A stretch of DNA of 64,000 nt from CAWCDJ01 sp963796675 (GTDB taxonomy: Bacteria; Acidobacteriota; Terriglobia; Bryobacterales; Bryobacteraceae). Positions 34,620-42,277 of this stretch are shown one piece after another. Numbering within the stretch: position 1 is the stretch's first letter; each line of letters opens with the position of its first letter. Location: contig CAWCMS010000009.1 of NCBI GenBank assembly GCA_963796675.1, positions 62,001-126,000 on the forward strand. The letters run 5' to 3'. Position numbers and translations under genes: made by a program. Under the pieces are notes generated by a model. The model had not been told where the DNA came from, made no database searches, and was given only the letters and a program-made list of their open reading frames with translations.

Positions 34620-36749
34620 ATGTCTCCGCGGCCCGAAACCGTGATCCGCTCGCTCTGGCAAGCCGTCACGCGCTTCGACCGCGCGAAAATGCTGCCTCAG
34701 ATCGCGGTGCGCAATGCCCTGGGAATTGCGCTTCCGCTCGCCATCGGGGTGGCGATCGGCGATCCCGGCGGCGGGCTGATCATGACCACCGGGGCGCTCA
34801 ACGTCTCGTTTTCCGACGGGCCCGACCCCTACGTGCACCGCGCCCAACGGATGCTGGCCGCGAGCTTCTGTTGCGCGCTCGCGGTGTTGGCGGGCTGCCT
34901 GACAGGGCACTCCCCCGCCCTCGTGGTTCTTCTGGCGGCGGGGTGCGCGTGGATTGCGGGTATGATGCCGGCGGTCAGTCAGACCGCGACCGATATCGCC
35001 TCGGTCACACTCGTGACACTGGTGGTCTTCTCCTCGCAGGCGACCACCCCCAAGCGAGCAGTGATCGCGGCCGGCCTGGCCCTGGGAGGCGGTCTCTTAC
35101 AGGCCATTTTCGCGCTAGCGCTCTGGCCAGTTCACCGCTACGCTCCCGAACGAAGGATTCTGGCCGAACTCTACACCGGCCTGGCGCACGCGGCAGCCGC
35201 GGACGCCCCAGCCTCGGAAGCTCCGCCGGCCAGCCGGCAAACCACCGACGCACAGTCCGCGCTCTCCTCTCTCTCGGGCGACCATGCGCTGGAGGCCGAG
35301 CGCTATCTCGCTCTGCTCAGCCAGGCGGAACGGATCCGCCTCGCGCTGCTGACGCTGTTTCGTTTACGCATCCGGCTGACCCGCGAGGGGTGCCCGCAGG
35401 AAGCGGCGACCATTGAACAGGCGACCGAAATCGCCTCGAACGTACTCGCTTCGATCGCGGAAGCGCTGCCCGCGGGCAGGCTGGCGGTTCCCGACCCGGA
35501 GCCTCTCACCGGGATGTACCAACTATCCGAGAGCCTGCGCAGTGCCGACCGCAGCGCGATGGCGCGCGACACACGTGCGCAGCTCGATGCGCTCGCCGGA
35601 CAGCTCCGTTCGGCTGCCGAGTTGGCCTCGCACCTCACCCCGGAAGGAAAAGCGCTCTTCGACCGGCAGGAATCGAAAGCCTCCTGGCGCCTGCGGCTCG
35701 AAAGCGTGCGTGACGTGATCCGCGCCAACCTGCATCGGAACTCCGCGGTTTTTCGACACGCGGTACGGCTCGCGGTCTGCGTCGCAATCGGTGAGATGGC
35801 GGGCCGCATGGTACGGCCCGGGCGCGGGTATTGGGTGCCGATGACCATCGCGATCATCCTCAAGCCCGACTTCACCTCTACCTTCAGCCGCGGCCTGCTG
35901 CGCCTCGGCGGAACCCTGATCGGGCTGGTCGCTGCTACGGCGGTGTTCCACTTCCTACACCCTTCGCTTGCCTGGGAAGTGGCATGGATCGGGGCTTCGG
36001 CCCTGGCGCTCCGCTGGCTCGGTCCAGCCAACTACGGAGCCCTGGTGACGGCGCTGACGGGGCTGGTAGTGCTGATGTTCGGGGTGGCGGGTATCGCGCC
36101 GGCCTCGGTGATCGCGGCGCGGGGCGTCAGTACGCTGCTGGGCGGCACCATCGCGCTGATCGCCTACACGGTGTGGCCGACATGGGAACGTTCCCAGGTG
36201 GCCGACGCGCTCGCCCAATTGATCGAAGCCTATCGAGCATATTTCGCCGCGGTCCGCGATTCGTACGTGGACCCGGCCCATTCCTACGCCAGCGTCCTCG
36301 ACCAAACCCGTCTGCACGCCCGGCGCGCCCGGTCCAACTTAGAGGCCTCCTTTACCCGCCTGCGGTCGGAACCTGGAGCGGCCATAGGACGCCTGGATTC
36401 GCTCGACTCCATCCTGGCCAACTCCCACCGGCTGGTTCATGCCTTCATGTCGCTCGAGGCGGGCCTGATCCGCAGCCGGCCGGCGCCGGCGCGGGCCGCT
36501 TTCCGTCCGTTTGCCGAAGACGTGGACCTGACGCTAATGCGTCTGGCGGAGTCTCTACACGGAAGGGATGTGCGCCCCGAGGAACTGCCCGACCTTCGCG
36601 AAGACCACCACACGCTGGTCGCCTCGGGCGATCGCGGCGTGGAGCGCTACGCGCTGGTGAACGTGGAAACGGACCGCATCACCAACGGTATGAATACGCT
36701 CGCACGGGAAGTGCTGGCGTGGGGCGCTACCGGCCGATCAAAATACTGA
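34620..36749 (+). CDS. FUSC-family membrane protein (aromatic acid exporter-like)
   Basis: A 709-residue inner-membrane protein with the two-block design of YccS/AaeB-like FUSC proteins: about six helices at residues 25-175, a cytoplasmic helical region at about 180-380, a second block of helices at about 380-530 with the FUSC signature (RPGRGYWVPMTIAIILKPDF near residue 397, named in part), and a soluble helical C-terminus. Such proteins export aromatic carboxylates or other small organic acids. No membrane-fusion partner gene is close by. ATG 34620 has AAAGGA two bases before it. Its 3' end overlaps the convergent gene by 23 bases. Confidence 0.86.
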   Translation: MSPRPETVIRSLWQAVTRFDRAKMLPQIAVRNALGIALPLAIGVAIGDPGGGLIMTTGALNVSFSDGPDPYVHRAQRMLAASFCCALAVLAGCLTGHSPALVVLLAAGCAWIAGMMPAVSQTATDIASVTLVTLVVFSSQATTPKRAVIAAGLALGGGLLQAIFALALWPVHRYAPERRILAELYTGLAHAAAADAPASEAPPASRQTTDAQSALSSLSGDHALEAERYLALLSQAERIRLALLTLFRLRIRLTREGCPQEAATIEQATEIASNVLASIAEALPAGRLAVPDPEPLTGMYQLSESLRSADRSAMARDTRAQLDALAGQLRSAAELASHLTPEGKALFDRQESKASWRLRLESVRDVIRANLHRNSAVFRHAVRLAVCVAIGEMAGRMVRPGRGYWVPMTIAIILKPDFTSTFSRGLLRLGGTLIGLVAATAVFHFLHPSLAWEVAWIGASALALRWLGPANYGALVTALTGLVVLMFGVAGIAPASVIAARGVSTLLGGTIALIAYTVWPTWERSQVADALAQLIEAYRAYFAAVRDSYVDPAHSYASVLDQTRLHARRARSNLEASFTRLRSEPGAAIGRLDSLDSILANSHRLVHAFMSLEAGLIRSRPAPARAAFRPFAEDVDLTLMRLAESLHGRDVRPEELPDLREDHHTLVASGDRGVERYALVNVETDRITNGMNTLAREVLAWGATGRSKY

Positions 36750-37335
36750 CCCCGCCCTGCCGGACATTGAGTTGCTCAATGCGGTGGCCCAGTTCGAAGG
36801 GTTTGCCCACGGTCGCATCGGGATAGAGCGGGAGCAAGACGTTTTGAATGAGGAAGTCGAGGGCGCTGCCGTCGATCGTCATGCCCGAGATCTCCACCTT
36901 CTGGACGTCTACGGTCGCCTGGCCGTTCGCGGAGCGAATCCGCGCCGTAACACTGACAGGGCGTTCGCCGTCGAGCACGGTCGAGAGGAGCCAGCCGGGT
37001 TGGGCGCCTTGAGCGCGCCGCAGCTTGCCGAAGTCCACCATGGCGGTGCCGGTAGCCACACCTGGGGAGACCAGTTGCAGCTGCGGGTTTCGAACCCCGT
37101 CCGGGACCTCGTGTACTGCGTAGGCGTTGAGCTCGGTCGATGAGAAATCGACCCGGGTGCCGGGCCGGAGTTTCTCGTTTTCAATCTGGTCAAGCTTGCG
37201 CTTGGCCGAAAGATAGCTGGTGTCCGCGGCGGCCGGCAGTATGGCCGCTAACAAGACAGCGATAGTCCAATTACGACGTCCCCACACGTAATAGGAGACG
37301 GCTTGGGAGCCTCCAGCGTTGCTTTTTCGGGGCAT
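36727..37335 (-). CDS. secreted protein of unknown function
   Basis: A 202-residue protein with a hydrophobic segment at about residues 21-36 (WTIAVLLAAILPAAA), which may be a signal peptide with a long N-region or a membrane anchor. The mature part is mixed alpha/beta with a regular strand pattern (for example VSVTARIRSANGQATVDVQKVEISG) and resembles LmeA/DUF2993-like lipid-binding or envelope proteins in outline, but the match is weak. I chose ATG 37335; a longer reading from 37446 is open but begins in a region without coding character. It converges with the FUSC gene, overlapping by 23 bases. Confidence 0.6.
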   Translation of the reverse strand: MPRKSNAGGSQAVSYYVWGRRNWTIAVLLAAILPAAADTSYLSAKRKLDQIENEKLRPGTRVDFSSTELNAYAVHEVPDGVRNPQLQLVSPGVATGTAMVDFGKLRRAQGAQPGWLLSTVLDGERPVSVTARIRSANGQATVDVQKVEISGMTIDGSALDFLIQNVLLPLYPDATVGKPFELGHRIEQLNVRQGGVSILIGR

Positions 37336-37466
37336 AGCACCCACCGCTGTGTGGAAAGAACCCCAGAAGGGGCCTGCCAAACGGCTAACTCTTCTACAAG
37401 AGTTTACACATTCCAAGCCTTTTACCGCACGGCATTGCGTGTGCACTGTGAATTTCGGAGTTGCAT

Positions 37467-38021
37467 ATGCCGGTTCGAACGGTGTGGATCCTGGGTACCC
37501 TGTTGGTACTCGCCGCCGGCTGGGTCATCGGCAGCGTAGTGCGGTCGTGGTGGAAGTACCGCGGCGAACGAGTCGTACGCTGTCCGGAGAACCAGCGGCC
37601 AGCCGGTGTCCATGTGGACGCCGGTCATGCCGGGTTGACCGCGATTGGCAGGTCGGCGGAACTGCGGCTTGCTTCCTGTTCGCGCTGGCCGGAGCGTGCC
37701 GGCTGCGGGCAGCAGTGCCTCGCACAAATCGAAGCATCGCCGAACGACTGCCTGGTTCGCAACATCCTTGTGAACTGGTACAAGGGCAAGGCCTGCGTGA
37801 GTTGCGGGAGCCCGTTCGGCGAAATCGAATGGTCCGGAGCTAAGCCGGGCCTGCGAACAGCCGATCTATCACTTGTGGAATGGAGCCAAGTCCCCGCGGA
37901 ACGGTTGGAGGAAACCCTCGCGACCGCCCGGCCCATCTGTTTCGCCTGTTACATGGCGAGCAGGCTCGTGCGGGAACACCCCGATCTGGCTATAGACCGG
38001 ACCCGGCCGATCCCACGTTAG
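37467..38021 (+). CDS. membrane-anchored Cys-rich protein of unknown function
   Basis: A 184-residue protein with one N-terminal membrane helix (about residues 5-25, TVWILGTLLVLAAGWVIGSV) and a soluble domain rich in cysteine. Two CxxC-type pairs stand out, ACVSCGS and ICFACYM, with further single cysteines (VRCPENQRP, LASCSRW, AGCGQQCLAQ). The spacing suggests a zinc or metal site or several disulfides. I know of no named family. ATG 37467 has GGAG six bases before it. A secreted protein with a HELYH motif starts 14 bases downstream, so the two are likely one operon. Confidence 0.65.
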   Translation: MPVRTVWILGTLLVLAAGWVIGSVVRSWWKYRGERVVRCPENQRPAGVHVDAGHAGLTAIGRSAELRLASCSRWPERAGCGQQCLAQIEASPNDCLVRNILVNWYKGKACVSCGSPFGEIEWSGAKPGLRTADLSLVEWSQVPAERLEETLATARPICFACYMASRLVREHPDLAIDRTRPIPR

Positions 38022-38035
38022 GAGTCCCCAGAACC

Positions 38036-38677
38036 ATGAAGCTCTGGCTCTTTTGCCTGATGCTGGGAGTACTGCCCAGCTTCGGCAAAGACCGGCCCCA
38101 AGAAGCGGTCCCCATTACCCTCTACACGAAGTTCGAAGGCCCGGTCTCCACTGAAGTGCTGGCCGCCATCCGCGAAGAGACGGCAGCCATCATGGAGCCG
38201 ATCGGTATCGCCTTCGACTGGCGGAATCTTTCCGACGCCACCGGGTCGGAAGTTTCCGTCGAACTGGCCGTCATCACTTTCAAAGGCACCTGCGCCACGG
38301 CAAGCCTGAGCCCTCACACCACTCCCAACCCGGGAGCTCTCGGCTGGACCCATGTCAGCGACGGCGTGATTCTGCCGTTCAGCGAAGTGGATTGCGACCG
38401 GATCCGCACCTTCATGCAAAAAGAGCTACTCAGCCGCGAGCCTGCGACCCGCAACATGCTATTCGGCCGAGCAGTAGGAAGAGTGTTGGCGCACGAACTC
38501 TACCATATCTTCGCCAACACCGGCCACCACGGATCCTGCGGCGTAGGCAAGAGCGCCTACTCGGTGCAGGAGTTACTTTCGAACGACTTTCGATTCGAAG
38601 ACCGCGAGAGCGAAGCCTTGCGCGCCCGGACCCGTACCGAGACCGGTCCGGCCTTTACGCAGGGCGGTACATATTGA
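38036..38677 (+). CDS. secreted HExxH-motif putative metalloprotease
   Basis: A 213-residue exported protein. After a signal peptide (MKLWLFCLMLGVLPSFG) comes an alpha/beta domain with the zinc-peptidase motif HELYH at His153, Glu154 and His157; a His-His pair follows at 164-165, one residue beyond the usual metzincin position, so the third ligand is uncertain. Two or three cysteines (Cys86, Cys120, Cys168) may form a disulfide. Similar small secreted HExxH proteins occur in Acidobacteriota. It follows the Cys-rich membrane protein gene by 14 bases; AGGAG lies eleven bases before the ATG. Proteolytic activity is inferred from the motif only. Confidence 0.66.
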   Translation: MKLWLFCLMLGVLPSFGKDRPQEAVPITLYTKFEGPVSTEVLAAIREETAAIMEPIGIAFDWRNLSDATGSEVSVELAVITFKGTCATASLSPHTTPNPGALGWTHVSDGVILPFSEVDCDRIRTFMQKELLSREPATRNMLFGRAVGRVLAHELYHIFANTGHHGSCGVGKSAYSVQELLSNDFRFEDRESEALRARTRTETGPAFTQGGTY

Positions 38678-38699
38678 GGTATTTCCGACCACTTTATTC

Positions 38700-38730
38700 T
38701 TGACAAGGAGCGAAAAGCCGCATATATAGT
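38700..38730 (+). promoter_or_regulatory. sigma-70-type promoter of TonB-dependent receptor
   Basis: A perfect TTGACA (38700-38705), 17-base spacer, then TATATA (38723-38728; TATAGT at 38725-38730 is an alternative). This is the best housekeeping promoter in the window. It would give a leader of about 75 bases before ATG 38811. Confidence 0.78.
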
Positions 38731-38810
38731 TTGCAGACACAACAAATGCTTCAGTCGTATCGGACCGTGAAGCTCTGCCGTTCATGGTCCGGGAAGGTCG
38801 AGGTACCTCT

Positions 38811-41800
38811 ATGACGAATCGCACTACGTTGATCTGCGTTGCCGCCGCGGTTTTCCTGCTTGCGCCATCACCCGAAGTCCTGAAAGCTCAAGTCCTGTAT
38901 GGATCGCTCACTGGGAACGTGACGGATCCGAGCGACGCCGCCATCCCCGGCGTCAAAGTGGTCGCTTTCGACGCGAACACAGGGATTTCCCGTGACACAG
39001 ACACCGACCCGAGAGGCGCTTATCTCCTTACCAACCTTCAGTTAGGCACCTATCGAGTCACCATCGAGTCGAAGGGTTTTCGTAAAGTGATTGTGTCCGA
39101 CGTGGTGGTGAACGCCAACGAGGTGCGCCGTCTCGATTTTCACCTGCAAATCGCCGCCGCCACGGAGGTAGTCGAGGTGGCCGCGAACTCGGCCGTGCTG
39201 CAGACGGACAAGTCGGACGTCCACGCGCAGATCTCCTCCCGCGAAGTTACGGAACTGCCGTATAGCGGTGGCGAGGGCAAGAACTTCCAGAGCCTCCTCT
39301 ATATGATTCCGGGCGCCGGAATCCCGGCCAGCCGCGAAGCCAACTCGGAGGCGGGTAATCCGCAGCGCGCGCAGACCCTCTTCATGAACGGCGTCTCCTC
39401 GCAGAGCAACAGCACAAAGCTGGACGGGGCCATGGTGGCTTACCCATGGCTACCGGTCAACATCGCCTATGTGCCCCCGGCCGAAGCGATCGAGACCGTC
39501 AACATCACGACCAACTCCTTCGATGCCGAACAGGGAGCGGCGGGCGGGGCAGCCGTCAACGTCATCATCAAATCGGGGACCAATGATTTGCACGGCTCGT
39601 TGTTCGAACGCAACCAGAACAACGACATGACGGCGGTGAACTACTTTAGCCATACCAGCCCGATCAACAAGAACATCTTCAATCAATACGGATTCGCCAT
39701 CGGCGGGCCGGTCTACATTCCGAAGATCGTTCACGGCAAAAACAAACTCTTCTTTTTCGCCGATTACCAGGGGACGAAGCGGCGCCAGTACGCCCAATCC
39801 ACGAACCTGACGCTGCCGACCGCGGCCATGCGGACCGGCGATTTCAGCGCGACCGGCGTCACGATCTACGATCCGCTGACCGGCAATGCGGACGGTACCG
39901 GCCGAACTCCGTTCGCCAACAACGTGATCCCGTCGAACCGCATCGATCCGGCTGCGGTCACCATGACCGGCCTGCTGCCGGGGCTCACCCGTGCCAATGC
40001 TTTCACGAATAACTACGATGCCTACGGAGCCGGCATATACAACCGCAGCAATTCGGATTTCAAGGTGAACTACAATCCGACCGACCGGGCGATGATCTGG
40101 GGCCGGTACAGCATTTCGCCCATGGATATTCCGGGCGTATTCGTGCTCGGCAAGGCGGAAGGCGACGTCTTCGCCGGAGGCCAGCCGGGTAAGGCCGGCG
40201 GACGCGTGCAAACCACGGCGGCGGGCTTCACGTACACGATTTCGCCGTCGCTGCTGGTGGATGGCAACGTGGGCTATACCCGGCAGAACATCGGCGCGAC
40301 GGGCGACCCCGACAACGGCCAATATGGCCTGGACGTGCTCAAGATCCCCGGCACCAACGGTGTGGGATCGAGCTATAACGGCATGCCGGGCTTCCAGGTG
40401 ACCGGAGTCGCGAACTTCGGGAATACCAATACCGGCAGCCCTTTTAACTTCCGCGACAACCAGTACACCACGGCTTTCAACGTGGGCAAGACCAGCGGCG
40501 CGCACAACCTGCGCTTCGGCTTCGAGTACGACAAGTACGCGCTCAACCACTTCCAACCGCAGGGCGGGACGTTCGGCACGGCGCGCGGCACCTTCGGATT
40601 CTACGGCGACCTGACGGCGCTGAAGGGTGGCGCCGCGGTTAACTTCAACGGCGTGCCGGCGAATTCGTGGGCGCAGTTCCTATTGGGATACCCGAGCAGG
40701 ATGGGCAAGATCACGCAGTTCCAGAATCCCAACTCGCTGCGGTTTTCCAATTGGGCCTTCTACGCCCGCGACCAGTGGCAGGTGACCCGCAATCTGACCC
40801 TCAACTACGGGCTGCGGTGGGAATACTACCCGATCTTCTCGCACAACTGGTACGGCGCCAGCCGCTTCGACCTGGCGACCGACAGCGTCCTGATCGGCGG
40901 CGAGGGCGGCGTACCGTGGGACAGCGGTGCCAGCGCCAATAAGAAGAACTTCGCCCCGCGTTTCGGATTCGCCTATCGTGTGGGCTCCAAGATGGTCGTG
41001 CGAGGCGGCTACGGCATCACAGTCGACCCGGACAACATGCGCAACCAGCGCAATGCCTTCCCCTCCGTCGTCAACCAGGATTACAACCAGGCCGCGACCT
41101 ATCAGTTCGACACCACGCCCGGAGTGACCCAGGCTTCGCTTCGCACGGGACTGCCGCTGCCGATCTTCCCGGACATTACGGCGGGCAAATTGACCGCATC
41201 CACCACGCCCTCGGCCACCACCTATCTGCCGACGACCAACATGCAGGCCTCGTTCCCGCAGGACCTGAACCGCGGCTACATCCAGAGTTGGAACCTGTTT
41301 GTGCAGCGCGAACTCACCTCGACGATGACGGCGGAAATCGGCTATACGGGCACCCATGCGGTGCATCAGCAGATGAACGTCAACGTCAACGGGTCCGCAC
41401 CCAATACGGGTACCGCCGGAAGGCTGCTCTATCCCTACCTGACCACCGACCTGAACTTCGTCGAGCCCTTCGGCGACATGACTTACAACGGGCTGCACAG
41501 CCGGGTCCAGAGGCGTTTCGGCAGTTCGGTCATCGGGGTTTCGTACACCTTCTCGAAGGCGATCGACAACTATAACGGCGACAACGGCGACGGTACGCTG
41601 TGGCGCGCTTATCCAGTGTCTTATGCGCTCAATAAGGCACTGGCCGGCTTCGACCGCACCCACACCTTCCAGCTTTATCACGTCTACGAACTGCCCTTCG
41701 GCAAGGGGCACCGCTGGTTGAATTCCGGTGCGGCTGCGTGGATCTTCGGCGGATTCCAGCTCAGCGGCACGCTCAGCCGGTTCAGCGGATTGCCGTTCAC

Positions 41801-42230
41801 GATCGGCTCCAACAACTCGGTCAACGCCGGGGGACAGGCGCAGTCGGCCAACCAGATCGCCTCTTTGGTGCAGATTCTGGGCGGACACGACGCCAATACC
41901 CCGTATTTCGACGGAACGGCGTTCGCCAACCCGGCCGTCGGGACTCTCGGCAGCACCGGCCGGAACCTGCTGCGAGGGCCGGGTTTCTTCAACATGGACC
42001 AGAGTGTTTCCCGCACCTTCCGCTTCAAGGAAGGCAAGCTGAAGCTGCAACTGGTGGGGGAGGCGTTCAACCTGACGAACTCGCCCTCGTTCTCGACGCC
42101 GAATGCCACCTTCGCCTCGCCAACGCTGAATTCCACTGGCGCAGTAACGAGCTATGGCAACTACAGCGTAATTACCAGCACCGTGTCCAGCGCGCGCCAG
42201 TTGCAGGTGGGTGGGTACCTGCGTTTTTGA
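38811..42230 (+). CDS. TonB-dependent receptor with carboxypeptidase-regulatory-like domain
   Basis: A 1139-residue outer-membrane protein. A signal peptide (to about residue 25) is followed by a CarboxypepD_reg-like module (YGSLTGNVTDPSDAAIPGV to LQLGTYRVTIES, shortened here), a plug domain at about residues 120-260 and a large beta-barrel to the terminal Phe (GYLRF), needed for barrel assembly. This layout (Oar/CirA-like) is expanded in Acidobacteriota and is used for uptake of large substrates such as oligosaccharides. ATG 38811 is preferred to an in-frame ATG at 38784, since AGG lies about eight bases before it. A strong promoter is 75 bases upstream. Followed by GH3, ROK regulator, glycosidase and sulfatase, so glycan uptake is likely. 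Confidence 0.9.
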   Translation: MTNRTTLICVAAAVFLLAPSPEVLKAQVLYGSLTGNVTDPSDAAIPGVKVVAFDANTGISRDTDTDPRGAYLLTNLQLGTYRVTIESKGFRKVIVSDVVVNANEVRRLDFHLQIAAATEVVEVAANSAVLQTDKSDVHAQISSREVTELPYSGGEGKNFQSLLYMIPGAGIPASREANSEAGNPQRAQTLFMNGVSSQSNSTKLDGAMVAYPWLPVNIAYVPPAEAIETVNITTNSFDAEQGAAGGAAVNVIIKSGTNDLHGSLFERNQNNDMTAVNYFSHTSPINKNIFNQYGFAIGGPVYIPKIVHGKNKLFFFADYQGTKRRQYAQSTNLTLPTAAMRTGDFSATGVTIYDPLTGNADGTGRTPFANNVIPSNRIDPAAVTMTGLLPGLTRANAFTNNYDAYGAGIYNRSNSDFKVNYNPTDRAMIWGRYSISPMDIPGVFVLGKAEGDVFAGGQPGKAGGRVQTTAAGFTYTISPSLLVDGNVGYTRQNIGATGDPDNGQYGLDVLKIPGTNGVGSSYNGMPGFQVTGVANFGNTNTGSPFNFRDNQYTTAFNVGKTSGAHNLRFGFEYDKYALNHFQPQGGTFGTARGTFGFYGDLTALKGGAAVNFNGVPANSWAQFLLGYPSRMGKITQFQNPNSLRFSNWAFYARDQWQVTRNLTLNYGLRWEYYPIFSHNWYGASRFDLATDSVLIGGEGGVPWDSGASANKKNFAPRFGFAYRVGSKMVVRGGYGITVDPDNMRNQRNAFPSVVNQDYNQAATYQFDTTPGVTQASLRTGLPLPIFPDITAGKLTASTTPSATTYLPTTNMQASFPQDLNRGYIQSWNLFVQRELTSTMTAEIGYTGTHAVHQQMNVNVNGSAPNTGTAGRLLYPYLTTDLNFVEPFGDMTYNGLHSRVQRRFGSSVIGVSYTFSKAIDNYNGDNGDGTLWRAYPVSYALNKALAGFDRTHTFQLYHVYELPFGKGHRWLNSGAAAWIFGGFQLSGTLSRFSGLPFTIGSNNSVNAGGQAQSANQIASLVQILGGHDANTPYFDGTAFANPAVGTLGSTGRNLLRGPGFFNMDQSVSRTFRFKEGKLKLQLVGEAFNLTNSPSFSTPNATFASPTLNSTGAVTSYGNYSVITSTVSSARQLQVGGYLRF

Positions 42231-42250
42231 CGGTCCGGCCGGGTGACGCA

Positions 42251-42259
42251 TGATATAGT
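42251..42259 (+). promoter_or_regulatory. extended -10 (TGA TATAGT) before GH3 gene
   Basis: TGATATAGT, an extended -10 form, 18 bases before ATG 42278. It lies in the 47-base gap after the TonB-dependent receptor gene. No -35 and no Shine-Dalgarno are evident. Confidence 0.4.
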
Positions 42260-42277
42260 TTGTGGCTTCTACGAACC

